A DNA stretch of 64,000 nt, taken from Deroplatys truncata. Taxonomy: Eukaryota > Arthropoda > Insecta > Mantodea > Mantidae. The stretch's first letter is position 1. The number at the start of each line of letters is the position of its first letter. Both the position numbers and the translations under genes were made by a program. Under the pieces are notes generated by a model. That model saw only the letters and a list, made by a program, of their open reading frames with translations, made no database searches and was not told the DNA's origin. Location: positions 112,635,692 through 112,699,691 of the forward strand of contig CM060978.1 in NCBI GenBank assembly GCA_030765065.1. The letters run 5' to 3'. Below, in pieces: positions 34,208 to 45,164 of this stretch.

Positions 34208-35768
34208 CAACTGTACCTGTGTTTCTATACGTGAACGTCAGATGGCAGCTTCGATACGTGTCCACGGAGACCTTAGTGCTAGGCAACTGTACCTCTGTTT
34301 CTATACGTGAACGGCAGATTGCAGCTTCGATACGTGTCCACGGAGACCTTAGTGCTAGGCAACTGTACCTCTGTTTCTATACGTGAACGGCAGATTGCAG
34401 CTTCGATACGTGTCCACGGAGACCTTAGTGCTAGGCAACTGCACCTCTGTTTCTATACGTGAACGGCAGATTGCAGCTTCGATACGTGTCCACGGAGACC
34501 TTAGCGCTAGGCAACTGCACCTCTGTTTCTATACGTGAACGGCAGATTGCAGCTTCGATACGTGTCCACGGAGACCTTAGTGCTAGGCAACTGTACCTCT
34601 GTTTCTATACGTGAACGGCAGATTGCAGCTTCGATACGTGTCCACGGAGACCTTAGTGCTAGGCAACTGTACCTCTGTTTCTATACGTGAACGGCAGATT
34701 GCAGCTTCGATACGTGTCCACGGAGACCTTAGTGCTAGGCAACTGCACCTCTGTTTCTATACGTGAACGGCAGATTGCAGCTTCGATACGTATCCACGGA
34801 GACCTTAGTGCTAGGCAACTGCACCTCTGTTTCTATACGTGAACGGCAGATTGCAGCTTCAATACGTGTCCACGGAGACCTTAGTGCTAGGCAACTGTAC
34901 CTCTGTTTCTATACGTGAACGGGAGATTGCAGCTTCGATACGTGTCCACGGAGACCTTAGTGCTAGGCAACTGCACCTCTGTTTCTATACGTGAACGTCA
35001 GATTGCAGCTTCGATACGTGTCCACGGAGACCTTAGTGCTAGGCAACTGCACCTCTGTTTCTATACGTGAACGGCAGATTGCAGCTTCGATACGTATCCA
35101 CGGGGACCTTAGTGCTAGGGAACTGCACCTCTGTTTGTATACGTGAACGGCAGATTGCAGCTTCAATACGTGTCCACGGAGACCTTAGTGCTAGGCAGCT
35201 GTACCTCTGTTTCTATACGTGAACGGCAGATTGCAGCTTCGATACGTGTCCACGGAGATCTTAGTGCTAGGCAGCTATACCTGTTTCTATACGTCAACGG
35301 CAGATTGCAGCTTCGATACGTGTTCACGGAGACCTTAGTGCTAGGCAACTGTACCTGTGTTTCTATACGTGTCCACGGAGACCTTAGTGCTAGACAACTG
35401 CACCTCTGTTTCTATACGTGAACGGCAGATTGCAGCTTCAATACGTGTCCACGGAGACCTTAGTGCTAGTGCTAGGCAACTATACCTCTGTTTCTATACG
35501 TGAACGGCAGATTGCAGGTTCGATACGTGTCCACGGAGATCTTAGTGCTAGGCAACTATACCTGTTTCTATACGTGAACGGCAGATTGCAGCTTCGATAC
35601 GTGTCCACGGAGACCTTAGTGCTAGGCAACTGTACCTGTGTTTCTATACGTGAACGTCAGATGGCAGCTTCGATACGTGTCCACGGAGACCTTAGTGTTA
35701 GGCAACTGTACCTCTGTTTCTATACGTGAACGGCAGATTGCAGCTTCGATACGTGTCCACGGAGACCT
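34208..35768. repeat. 76-bp tandem array, about 20 units, left arm
   Basis: The word TCCACGGAGACCTTAG recurs at 34261, 34337, 34413, 34489 and onward every 76 bp to about 35757. Three or four units near 35280-35480 carry small deletions or insertions. Each unit contains TATACGTGAACG and GATACGTGTCC, giving two TACGTG cores per unit. The period is not divisible by three, so the open frames here are chance. Confidence 0.9.
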
Positions 35769-36329
35769 TTCGCTTCAGGTGACAAAATAACACTAGGCAC
35801 TTGTGTGCCGTGGTGTAAGCCGCAATCACGGTATTGGTAGCGTGGATCTCCTTGGGGCTCTCCTCGGAGTTACCTCAACACCACGTACATGACCTGGTTC
35901 GTCACGGGTACGCAGGTCTGCACTACCACTTCCTCGGCGTTGAGCAGGCCCAGGAGGCGATCGTACCGGTACACCAGCTAGCACGTGGACATGTTATCGC
36001 GCTGTGGTGTTGCGTGTGCGAGGTATGGAAACTCAAGGACGCAAAACATGCACGACCGAGGGTTAAAAAGCAGAACAAGTAGTGACGTGGAGCGTTGTGA
36101 TTGGTGTAAATAAGACGATCTCTGATAGGTGGACAAATTGAAATAACGTGATGTGATAGGCGAAAATAAAATCAAAGGTGATTGGATGAAAAATGACGAG
36201 AAGGAATTAGCGGTGAATTTGTGAACTAAGATGGCGAAGATTTTTTTTTTTAAAAAAAAGGATAATATAAGTACGGCAACTGTAACGGTTTACGGCAAAC
36301 GCGCGCCGCGCAATGCGTCACGCCGGGCA
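35769..36329. other. GC-richer inner arm, left
   Basis: Mirror of 36357-36919. Holds the complement of the 35-codon GC3-rich frame (35873-35977, minus), and an ATTGG/GTGACGTGGAG promoter-like block near 36085-36105. Confidence 0.5.
36062..36172 (-). promoter_or_regulatory. Innermost ER-stress-type/CCAAT module, left arm
   Basis: Mirror of 36515-36625. A perfect CCAAT-N9-CCACG lies on the minus strand at 36086-36104. Confidence 0.5.
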
Positions 36330-36356
36330 TCTTGCTCAATATGATTTTTGTTTTAT
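36330..36356. other. Palindrome spacer (loop), ~27 bp
   Basis: TCTTGCTCAATATGATTTTT and the following GTTTTAT separate the two arms. The innermost pairing is GCCGGGCA with TGCCCGGGC (one inserted G), then GTCACGCC/GGCGTGAC at 36317-36324 and 36363-36370. Confidence 0.85.
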
Positions 36357-36514
36357 TGCCCGGGCGTGACGCATTGCGCGGCGCGCGTTTGCCGTAAACC
36401 GTTACAGTTGCCGTACTTATATTATCCTTTTTTTTAAAAAAAAAAATCTTCGCCATCTTAGTTCACAAATTCACCGCTAATTCCTTCTCGTCATTTTTCA
36501 TCCAATCACCTTTG

Positions 36515-36625
36515 ATTTTATTTTCGCCTATCACATCACGTTATTTCAATTTGTCCACCTATCAGAGATCGTCTTATTTACACCAATCACAACGCTCCAC
36601 GTCACTACTTGTTCTGCTTTTTAAC
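36515..36625 (+). promoter_or_regulatory. Innermost ER-stress-type/CCAAT module, right arm
   Basis: A perfect CCAAT-N9-CCACG lies at 36583-36601, followed by TCAC, so that TGACGTG is complete on the other strand. A CCAATCACC lies near 36501 and CCTATCAGA/CCTATCACA near-CCAAT words lie between. A CTTTTTAACCCTCGG box follows, comparable with the CTTTTTATCCCTCG boxes of the tandem modules. Confidence 0.5.
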
Positions 36626-36709
36626 CCTCGGTCGTGCATGTTTTGCGTCCTTGAGTTTCCATACCTCGCACACGCAACACCACAGCGCGATAACATGTCC
36701 ACGTGCTAG

Positions 36710-36814
36710 CTGGTGTACCGGTACGATCGCCTCCTGGGCCTGCTCAACGCCGAGGAAGTGGTAGTGCAGACCTGCGTACCCGTGACGAACCAGGTCATGT
36801 ACGTGGTGTTGAGG
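36710..36814 (+). CDS. 35-codon GC3-rich frame, possible captured exon fragment
   Basis: Between an in-frame TAG and TAA the codons are strikingly G/C-ending (CTG GTG TAC CGG TAC, then CTC CTG GGC CTG CTC AAC). They encode RYDRLLGLLNAEEVVVQTCV and further hydrophobic residues. This composition contrasts with the AT-rich surroundings. There is no ATG at the start and no family is recognised. The mirror copy is on the minus strand of the left arm. Confidence 0.2.
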
Positions 36815-36919
36815 TAACTCCGAGGAGAGCCCCAAGGAGATCCACGCTACCAATACCGTGATTGCGGCTTACACCACGGCACACAAGTGCCTAGTGTTAT
36901 TTTGTCACCTGAAGCGAAA

Positions 36920-38480
36920 GGTCTCCGTGGACACGTATCGAAGCTGCAATCTGCCGTTCACGTATAGAAACAGAGGTACAGTTGCCTAACACTAAGGTCT
37001 CCGTGGACACGTATCGAAGCTGCCATCTGACGTTCACGTATAGAAACACAGGTACAGTTGCCTAGCACTAAGGTCTCCGTGGACACGTATCGAAGCTGCA
37101 ATCTGCCGTTCACGTATAGAAACAGGTATAGTTGCCTAGCACTAAGATCTCCGTGGACACGTATCGAACCTGCAATCTGCCGTTCACGTATAGAAACAGA
37201 GGTATAGTTGCCTAGCACTAGCACTAAGGTCTCCGTGGACACGTATTGAAGCTGCAATCTGCCGTTCACGTATAGAAACAGAGGTGCAGTTGTCTAGCAC
37301 TAAGGTCTCCGTGGACACGTATAGAAACACAGGTACAGTTGCCTAGCACTAAGGTCTCCGTGAACACGTATCGAAGCTGCAATCTGCCGTTGACGTATAG
37401 AAACAGGTATAGCTGCCTAGCACTAAGATCTCCGTGGACACGTATCGAAGCTGCAATCTGCCGTTCACGTATAGAAACAGAGGTACAGCTGCCTAGCACT
37501 AAGGTCTCCGTGGACACGTATTGAAGCTGCAATCTGCCGTTCACGTATACAAACAGAGGTGCAGTTCCCTAGCACTAAGGTCCCCGTGGATACGTATCGA
37601 AGCTGCAATCTGCCGTTCACGTATAGAAACAGATGTGCAGTTGCCTAGCACTAAGGTCTCCGTGCACACGTATCGAAGCTGCAATCTGACGTTCACGTAT
37701 AGAAACAGAGGTGCAGTTGCCTAGCACTAAGGTCTCCGTGGACACGTATCGAAGCTGCAATCTCCCGTTCACGTATAGAAACAGAGGTACAGTTGCCTAG
37801 CACTAAGGTCTCCGTGGACACGTATTGAAGCTGCAATCTGCCGTTTACGTATAGAAACAGAGGTGCAGTTGCCTAGCACTAAGGTCTCCGTGGATACGTA
37901 TCGAAGCTGCAATCTGCCGTTCACGTATAGAAACAGAGGTGCAGTTGCCTAGCACTAAGGTCTCCGTGGACACGTATCGAAGCTGCAATCTGCCGTTCAC
38001 GTATAGAAACAGAGGTACAGTTGCCTAGCACTAAGGTCTCCGTGGACACGTATCGAAGCTGCAATCTGCCGTTCACGTATAGAAACAGAGGTACAGTTGC
38101 CTAGCACTAAGGTCTCCGTGGACACGTATCGAAGCTGCAATCTGCCGTTCACGTATAGAAACAGAGGTGCAGTTGCCTAGCGCTAAGGTCTCCGTGGACA
38201 CGTATCGAAGCTGCAATCTGCCGTTCACGTATAGAAACAGAGGTGCAGTTGCCTAGCACTAAGGTCTCCGTGGACACGTATCGAAGCTGCAATCTGCCGT
38301 TCACGTATAGAAACAGAGGTACAGTTGCCTAGCACTAAGGTCTCCGTGGACACGTATCGAAGCTGCAATCTGCCGTTCACGTATAGAAACAGAGGTACAG
38401 TTGCCTAGCACTAAGGTCTCCGTGGACACGTATCGAAGCTGCCATCTGACGTTCACGTATAGAAACACAGGTACAGTTGC
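36920..38480. repeat. 76-bp tandem array, about 20 units, right arm
   Basis: Inverted mirror of 34208-35768, with the same irregular units near 37200-37400. Several single-base differences between arms are visible, for example AACAGATGTG near 37628 where the left arm implies AACAGAGGTG. Confidence 0.9.
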
Positions 38481-38926
38481 TGACTTTTTAAAAACTCAAT
38501 ATTCTTGGTATATAGAGGCTTATTATGAGGTGATACATCCATTTATATGAATTTTCACGATCCACCACTGCACGATTTCTACCATCGCCAATAAAAATGC
38601 ATTTAAAAGATTTTACCGCTGACGTACATCCGCTCTCAGGCTCTTTTTACACATAGATCAGCCACACACGTTCTCTGTACGTAAGGCTGCACATGGGAAA
38701 TGACTGTTTGCAGACTTCAGTTATTCCTGATGTTATTAGTGCAAATATTAAAACTGAGTATCGTGTGTAGTGCTTTTGTGTTGTGCCAGTGCATACGTGT
38801 TATGTAAAATGTAAAGAATTAAATAAAAATCAGCAGATACTTCCTTTCTAAGGAGTAACACCAACTGTTGAATATAAATTCTCAAAGTGCTACGTTCGTA
38901 CGACCTCTACCCTCTATATCTTATAG
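38481..38926. other. Inner single-copy segment, right arm
   Basis: Mirror of 33761-34207. Read outward it has GCTGACGTAC, CTCTTTTTACAC and then about 300 bp to the splice-site-like word. This could be a promoter and first exon, but there is no ORF to support it. Confidence 0.35.
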
Positions 38927-38927
38927 G
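38927..38927 (+). promoter_or_regulatory. 5' splice-site-like sequence, right arm inner
   Basis: TTATAG/GTGAGTACG fits the donor consensus AG/GTRAGT and points outward. Confidence 0.35.
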
Positions 38928-38929
38928 TG

Positions 38930-41813
38930 AGTACGAAAGTATGTAGATCGCGTTAAAATACACAACTTATGTCATATACATCTTTATTGTTGAGTGAACC
39001 GTTTTCGAGATATTGCTTGTTATTTACTTAAATTTTCCAATAGTTATTTTCTCAAATGGGAATTCGTTATTCATTTTTTTTTTGTCTTTGATATGCAAAG
39101 AGTATTAATATGTGGCAAAAAGAATGGTACTGCACATAGCAACCAGCTATTAAGAGATATGTATGTGCTTAAAGGCTACTGTTTTTCTATATTCCCCTTG
39201 TAAATATATTTTCCCTACGTCTACAAGAAAATTAGCAATAAAATAGAGTTTGCAAATGTTTATCTCGATTATCATGAACTAGATGGGGAATAAGCGTTTA
39301 TAAAAATACTTTGTACAAGAGATGAGAAAAGTCATGTGAGTGTTACACATTAGATTTTTTTTTATGTGTTTCAGTGGGTGAATAATAATTAGTTTTGTTG
39401 GTATCGTTATCACAGTACTGTTTCACTTGTGAAATCCCGTTCTCTTTGTATTAAAAAAAATGGCTCTAACGATTTTGATGAAAAATATCGTATGTTTAAT
39501 ATAATGTCGTGAGAAATGAAATGTATATCTCGAATTTTCTGGGAATGTCTCCAAAAGTATTCTTCATTGTGAACGTCTTTTTCATAACTCAAAAACCGTA
39601 AGAGATAGACAAAATTTTACTACACAAAAAATGTAGATCGCGTTAAAATACACATCTTATGTAATATACATTTTTGTTGTTGAGTGAACCGTTTTCGAGA
39701 TATTGTTTGTTAATTTTCCAATATTTATTTTCTCAAATGGGACTTCGTTATTCATTTTTTTTTGTCTTTGATATGCAAACAGTATTAATCTGTGGCAAAA
39801 ACAATGGTGCTGCACATAGCAACCAGCTATTAAGAGATATGTATGTGCTTAAAGGCTACTGTTTTTCTATATTCCCCTTGTAAATATATTTTCCCCTACA
39901 TCTACAAGAAAATTAGCAATAAAATAGAGTTTGCAAATGTTTATCTCGATTAACATGAACTAGATGGAGCATAAGCGTTTGTAAAAATACTTTGTACAAG
40001 AGTAGAGAACGTCATGTGAGTGTTACACATCAGATTTTTTTTTTATACAAGAAAATTAGCAATAAAATAGATTTTGCAAATGTTTATCTCGATTAACATG
40101 AACTAGATGGGGAATAAGCGTTTGTAAAAATACTTTGTACAAGAGTTGAGAAAGTCATGTGAGTGTTACACATCAGATTTTTTTTTTTTTTGTTTCAGTG
40201 GTATCGTTATCACAGTACTGTTTCACTTGTGAAATCCCGTTCTCTTTGTATTAAAAAATGGCTCTAACGATTTTGATGAAAATATCATATATTTAAGATA
40301 ATGTCGAGAGAAATGAAATGTATATCTCGAATTTTCTGGGAATGTCTCCAAAAGAATTCTTCATTGTGAACGACTTTTTCATAACTGATAAACCGTAAGA
40401 GATAGACAAAAGTTTGCTACACAAAAAATGTAGATCGCGTTAAAATACACAACTTATGCCATATACATTTATTTTGTTGAGTGAACCGTTTTTCGAGATA
40501 TTGCTTGTTATTTCCTTTAAATTTTCCAATTCTTATACTTTTTCTCAAATGCGTTATTCATTTTTACTTTCTCTACTACGTATAGTAAGTAGGGGAAGTA
40601 TTGCATTCCACCCAAAAATTCGATACCGAGATTTCACTGGAAATACATGTTTTGAGAATCACTGAATCCAGAAAAAAAAAGCATTTTTGGAAACATGTCC
40701 GTGTGTGTGTCTGTCTGTGTGTCTGTGTGTCTGTGTCTGTCTGTCTGTGCGTCTGTGTGTCTGTGAACAGCGTAACTCAAAAACGAACAGTCGGATAAAC
40801 ACCAAACTTGGTATTTAGGTTCAGTATGCATAACTGGTAAACCATAAGAGATAGCCAAAATTTTACTACACAAAAAATGTAGATCGCGTTAAAATACACA
40901 ATTTATGTCATATACATTTTTTTTTAGTTGAGTGAACCATTTTCGAGATATTGCTTGTTATTTCCTTAAATTTTCCAATACTTATACTTTTTCTCAAATG
41001 CGTTATTCATTTTTACTTTCTCTACTACGTATAGTAAGTAGGGGAAGTATTGCATTCCACCCAAAAATTCGTTACCGAGATTTCACTGGAAATACATGTT
41101 TTGAGAATCTCTGAATCCAAAAAAAAAAGCATTTTTGGAAACATGTCCGTGTGTGTGTCTGTCTGTGTGTCTGTGTGTCTGTGTGTCTGTGAACAGCATA
41201 ACTCAAAAACGAACAGTCGGATAAACACCAAACTTGGTATTTAGGTTCAGTATCTTCCAGAGATGCGACACGAAGGTTTTCAAGAAAATCCCCCCACCCC
41301 AGACTACCCTTTACATGGAACATTTTTCGAAAATTTTAATTTTCTCAAAAACGGCTCTAACGATTTTGATTAAAACATCATATGTTTAAGATATTGTCAT
41401 GTCAAATAAAATGTATATCTCGAATTTTCTGGGAATGTCTCCAAAAATATTCTTCATTGTGAACGACTTTTTTGCATAACTGGTAAACCATAAGAGATAG
41501 ACAAAATTTTACTACACAAAAAATGTAGATCGCGTTAAAATACACAACTTATGTCATATACGTTTCTTTTGTTGAGTGAACCGTTTTCGAGATATTGCTT
41601 GTTATTTCCTTAAATTTTCCAATACTTATACTTTTTCTCAAATTCGTTTATTCATTTTTTTTATGTCCTGAACATGCAAACAGAATGGAATTCGCCACAT
41701 AGCAACCAGCGTTAAAATATTTGACTATCGCTTAAAAGCTACCAATTAGATTGTACAAGAGTAGAGAAAGTCATGTGAGTGTAACACATCAGTTTTTTTT
41801 TATACGCTACTAT

Positions 41814-41852
<39 letters not shown>

Positions 41853-42210
41853 CGCGAGTACGTGCCTAGTATCCGCACGCCACAAGCCAAAACGACGACG
41901 TTATAGAAAAACTTTATCATTTGCCTACCGGCCAGGGACAACCGCTAAAAAACCTGAAAAAAGCTCTAAGAGTATTCTAACGCTTACCGATCTGGAAAAC
42001 CCGTGAAAACAAGATAGTACACTTTTGAGGTATTGCTTGTTATTTCCTTAAATTTTTCAATACTTTTTTACTTTCTCTACTACGTATAGTAAGTAGGGGA
42101 AGTATTGCATTCCGCCCAAAAATTCGATACCGAGATTTCACCGGAAATACACGTTTTGAGACATCCTGAATCAAAAAAAAAAAAAAAAAAGCATTTTTGG
42201 AAACATGTCC
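38930..42210 (+). mobile_element. Scrambled family A copies and tail modules, right arm
   Basis: Mirror of 30478-33755. Heads with ACTTTCTCTACTACGTATAG occur at about 40565, 41015 and 42070. Tail modules with GTCATGTGAGTGTTACACAT occur at about 39330, 40010 and 40155. GT/CTGT microsatellites sit at the usual internal position (40700, 41145, 42210). Confidence 0.75.
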
Positions 42211-42660
42211 GTGTGTGTGTGCCTGTCTGTGTGTCTGTCTGTCTCTCTGTGTGTGTGTGTGTGTGTGTGCGCGCCAGTACGTGCCTAGTATCCGTGCGCC
42301 GACAAGGTAAAACTTCATCATTTGCCTACCGGGCAGGGACAACCGCTAAAAACCTGAGAAAACCTCCAAAATTAGAAACGCCTTCGTCAACCAGTACAGA
42401 AAACGCCTACCAACCAGGGAAAACCTATGAAAAAGCAGAAAGAGCTTGCATTTGTTTACCATCCGCAGAAAACTCCCCCCCCCAAAAAAAAAAAAAGAAA
42501 AACTAGTCATTTTAAAAAAAAAAAAAGGAAAAAGACGAATAATATAAGTATGGTAGAAACAGCTTGCATTCGTCTACCAACCAGAGAAAACCCCCGAAAC
42601 ACTAGTTATTTAAAATTGCTGATGAGTTCTGGATAGGCTTTTGCAAATGTTGTTGGTAGC
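42211..42660. repeat. Low-complexity zone, right arm
   Basis: (GT)n, A-runs at 42482-42500 and 42517-42528, and two GCCTACC-GG-CAGGGA-type words. It mirrors 30080-30470 with different homopolymer lengths. Confidence 0.55.
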
Positions 42661-42719
42661 AAAACTTGCCTTTTCCATCACCTCCAACATACCCCACTCC
42701 CACACCTTTTTTTCTTTCC

Positions 42720-42850
42720 ACCAATCATAATCTCTCTTATTCTCGCCAATCAGCAACTTTCATTTGTTCCTTTCCACCAATAACATCACTTCTTATTCCC
42801 ACCAATGACAACTTCACACGTCACTTTCTGTTATACTTTTTATCCCTCGT
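42720..42850 (+). promoter_or_regulatory. CCAAT-cluster promoter module P3, right arm
   Basis: CCAATCATAATC, CCAATCAGCAAC, CCAATAACATC and CCAATGACAAC boxes follow one another at 25-31 bp. The last is followed after nine bases by ACACGTCAC, which differs from the ER-stress element CCAAT-N9-CCACG by one base. ACTTTTTATCCCTCG is a TATA-like box. Confidence 0.5.
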
Positions 42851-43092
42851 TCGCCATCTTTCCCCCTCTTTCAGACCCCAACCGCCGCACAGTCAACACC
42901 TCGCCGCTCCTTAACCTCAACTTCGTGCCTCCGCCATCTTATTTAGTTCACATTTTTACCACCGCGCCTCTCATCTCTCAACCAGATTGCCTGCAACAAC
43001 AGATCTCGTTCATTCGCACCTCGACGGTTGCCTCGGTAGCAGCTACTGCCAACACCTACGTCGTACACGTTTTTGACCGCTTTCGACCGGCT

Positions 43093-43236
43093 ATGAGAAC
43101 CCTGCTCCTACGTACGCTAGCGACCATCACGATGGTCCAGTACCAGGTTTTTGGTATAGTTAAATTACGCCTCTGCAAAGGGTGTCTGTACCGCTTTAAA
43201 AACCTAGGTATATCAGTGCGTAGTGATGTTGGTTGA
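43093..43236 (+). CDS. Hypothetical 47-aa ORF (right arm, unit 3)
   Basis: ATGAGAACCCTGCTCC opens a 47-codon frame with RTLLLRTLATITMVQYQVFG and then CKGCLYRF, basic overall and with a C-x-x-C pair. It lies between promoter module P3 and the splice donor at 43331. The frame is open upstream to an ATG at 42805 (143 codons), but that ATG lies inside a CCAAT box. The tandem copy at 44159 is identical. There is no homology that I recognise. Confidence 0.2.
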   Translation: MRTLLLRTLATITMVQYQVFGIVKLRLCKGCLYRFKNLGISVRSDVG

Positions 43237-43275
43237 TCTTAAAGCTGGTTAAGCATTTTCAAAAACAGTTTGCTT

Positions 43276-43488
43276 TTATTTTTCCGGGTCGCGTGCCGCG
43301 CTTTTGGTGACGCATCCACACCGGTAACAGGTAAGTAACACACGCATAATTATTTTTCGGACCTGCTTGGCGTAGGAATATATCCTTTCGTGTTTTGGTA
43401 CTGTAACCTCAAACCTCCTTACCCACCTCTTGCGTCCGCCATCTTGTTTAGTTCTCACCGCATCTCCTTGTCGCAGACCCTCCGCCAT
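43276..43488 (-). CDS. Hypothetical 70-aa basic ORF (right arm, copy 2)
   Basis: Mirror of 29196-29408 and identical to it. It overlaps the splice donor region in antisense. Confidence 0.15.
   Translation of the reverse strand: MAEGLRQGDAVRTKQDGGRKRWVRRFEVTVPKHERIYSYAKQVRKIIMRVLLTCYRCGCVTKSAARDPEK
43331..43331 (+). promoter_or_regulatory. Consensus 5' splice site, right arm unit 3
   Basis: GGTAACAG/GTAAGTAAC is a perfect CAG/GTAAGT donor 94 bases after the 47-aa ORF stop. No acceptor was identified inside the arm. Confidence 0.45.
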
Positions 43489-43844
43489 TTTTAGTTCCCG
43501 CTATTTTAACCTCAAAATCTACTCTTCTAACCTCTTGCTACCGCCATCTTCTTTTAGTTCCCATTCTCACCACCGCGTCTCCTTACCCCCACCTCTTGCG
43601 ACCGCCATGTTCACCACTAACCTCCAAATTTCCTCGTCCTTAAACCTCTTGTCTCAACCACCTTGTTTAGTTCCCATTTTCGCCACCGCATCTCATATCG
43701 CCCCATCTCTCTATCCACTCAAGAAAACTACCATCCAACGTTCAAAAAATTGCTGATCAGTTCACGACAGGCTTTTGCAAATCTTGTTGCTAGCAAAACT
43801 TACCTTTCCCATCACCTCCAACATACCCCACTCCTTTTTCTTTC

Positions 43845-43985
43845 CACCAATCATAACCTCTCTTATTCTTACCAATCAACAACTTTCATTTGCTCCTTTC
43901 CACCAATAAAATCACTTCTTATTCCCACCAATCACAACTTCACACGTCACTTTCTGTTACACTTTTTATCCCTCGCTCCCCATCT
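43845..43985 (+). promoter_or_regulatory. CCAAT-cluster promoter module P2, right arm
   Basis: Four CCAAT boxes, then CCAATCACAACTTCACACGT and CTTTTTATCCCTCG. The sequence is near-identical to P1. Confidence 0.5.
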
Positions 43986-44158
43986 TTTCCCTCTTTCAGT
44001 CCCGACCTCCGCACAGACAACACCTCGCCGCTACTCACATCTCCGAACCAAATTGCCGGCGAGAACAGATCTTGTTTATTCACACCTCGATCGTTCACTC
44101 GGCAGCAGCTACGGTGAACACCTACGTCGTACACGTTTTTGACCGCTTTCGACCGGCT

Positions 44159-44302
44159 ATGAGAACCCTGCTCCTACGTACGCTAGCGACCATCACGATG
44201 GTCCAGTACCAGGTTTTTGGTATAGTTAAATTACGCCTCTGCAAAGGGTGTCTGTACCGCTTTAAAAACCTAGGTATATCAGTGCGTAGTGATGTTGGTT
44301 GA
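44159..44302 (+). CDS. Hypothetical 47-aa ORF (right arm, unit 2)
   Basis: Tandem copy of the 43093 frame, identical in protein. It is preceded by a different leader and followed by the donor at 44397. Confidence 0.2.
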   Translation: MRTLLLRTLATITMVQYQVFGIVKLRLCKGCLYRFKNLGISVRSDVG

Positions 44303-44341
44303 TCTTAAAGCTGGTTAAGCATTTTCAAAAACAGTTTGCTT

Positions 44342-44554
44342 TTATTTTTTCGCGTCGCGTGCCGCGCTTTTGGTGACGCATCCACACCGGTACCAGGTAA
44401 GTACCACACGCATAATTATTTTTCGGACCTGCTTGGCGTAGGAATATATCCTTTCGTGTTTTGGTACTGTAACCTCAAATCTCCTTACCCTCCTCTTGCG
44501 ACCGCCATCTTGTTTAGTTCCCACCGCATCTCCTTGTCGCAGACCCTCCGCCAT
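44342..44554 (-). CDS. Hypothetical 70-aa basic ORF (right arm, copy 1)
   Basis: Mirror of 28130-28342 with six residue differences (R12G, R31P, C54W, R63S, E67D and E69K relative to the left copy). Three of the right-arm residues match the tandem neighbour, so the left copy is the more diverged one. Confidence 0.15.
   Translation of the reverse strand: MAEGLRQGDAVGTKQDGGRKRRVRRFEVTVPKHERIYSYAKQVRKIIMRVVLTWYRCGCVTKSAARDAKK
44397..44397 (+). promoter_or_regulatory. Consensus 5' splice site, right arm unit 2
   Basis: GGTACCAG/GTAAGTACC, pointing outward. Confidence 0.45.
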
Positions 44555-44914
44555 TTTTAGTTCCCACTATTTTAACCTCAAAATCTACTCTTCTAAAACT
44601 CTTGCTACCGCCATCTTCTTTTAGTTCCCATTCTCACCACTGCGTCTCCTTACCCCCACCTCTTGCGACCGCCGTGTTCACCACTAACCTCCAAATTTCC
44701 TCGTCCTTAAACCTCTTGTCTCAACAACCTTGTCTAGTTCCCATTTTCGCCACCGCATCTCATATCGCCCCCATCTCTCTATCCACTCAAGAAAACTACC
44801 ATCCGACGTTCAAAAATTGCTGATCAGTTCAAGACAGGCTTTTGCAAATCTTGCTGCTAGCAAAACTCACCTTTCCCATCACCTCCAACATACCCCACTC
44901 CCACACCTTTTTCT

Positions 44915-45055
44915 TTCCACCAATCATAATCCCTCTTATTCTTACCAATCAACAACTCTCATTTGCTCCTTTCCACCAATAAAATCACTTCTTATTCCCA
45001 CCAATCACAACTTCACACGTCACTTTCTGTTACACTTTTTATCCCTCGCTACCCA
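44915..45055 (+). promoter_or_regulatory. CCAAT-cluster promoter module P1, right arm
   Basis: CCAAT boxes at 44920, 44945, 44976 and 45001. The last has ACACG exactly nine bases downstream (45015-45019), within ACACGTCAC. CACTTTTTATCCCTCG follows about 20 bp later. CCAAT is the NF-Y site, and TGACGTG on the opposite strand is the ATF6/XBP1-type bZIP site. Confidence 0.5.
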
Positions 45056-45164
45056 TCTTTTCCCCTCTTTCAGTACCGACCTCCGCACAGACAACACCTC
45101 GCCACCCAGCTCCTCTCCATCACGCGACCTCCATACTCTTCCATCTTCCTTCCTTCATCTTCCA

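Noticed and set aside
34963..35729. Overlapping 60-103 codon frames on both strands in the 76-bp array
   Set aside because: The period is not divisible by three, so the frames only exist where indels happen to restore them. They are repeats of the DNA unit.
35834..36082. 82-codon frame (mirror 36605-36853)
   Set aside because: It begins at TTG and is antisense to the GC3-rich frame. Its openness can be explained by the G/C-ending codons of the other strand.
34208..38480. CRISPR-like regular array
   Set aside because: Whole 76-bp units repeat with no unique spacers. This is a minisatellite in eukaryotic DNA.
42805..43236. 143-codon ATG frame in the right arm (mirror 29448-29879)
   Set aside because: The ATG lies inside a CCAATGAC promoter box and the first half is low-complexity. 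Only the C-terminal 47 codons are listed as a possible small ORF.
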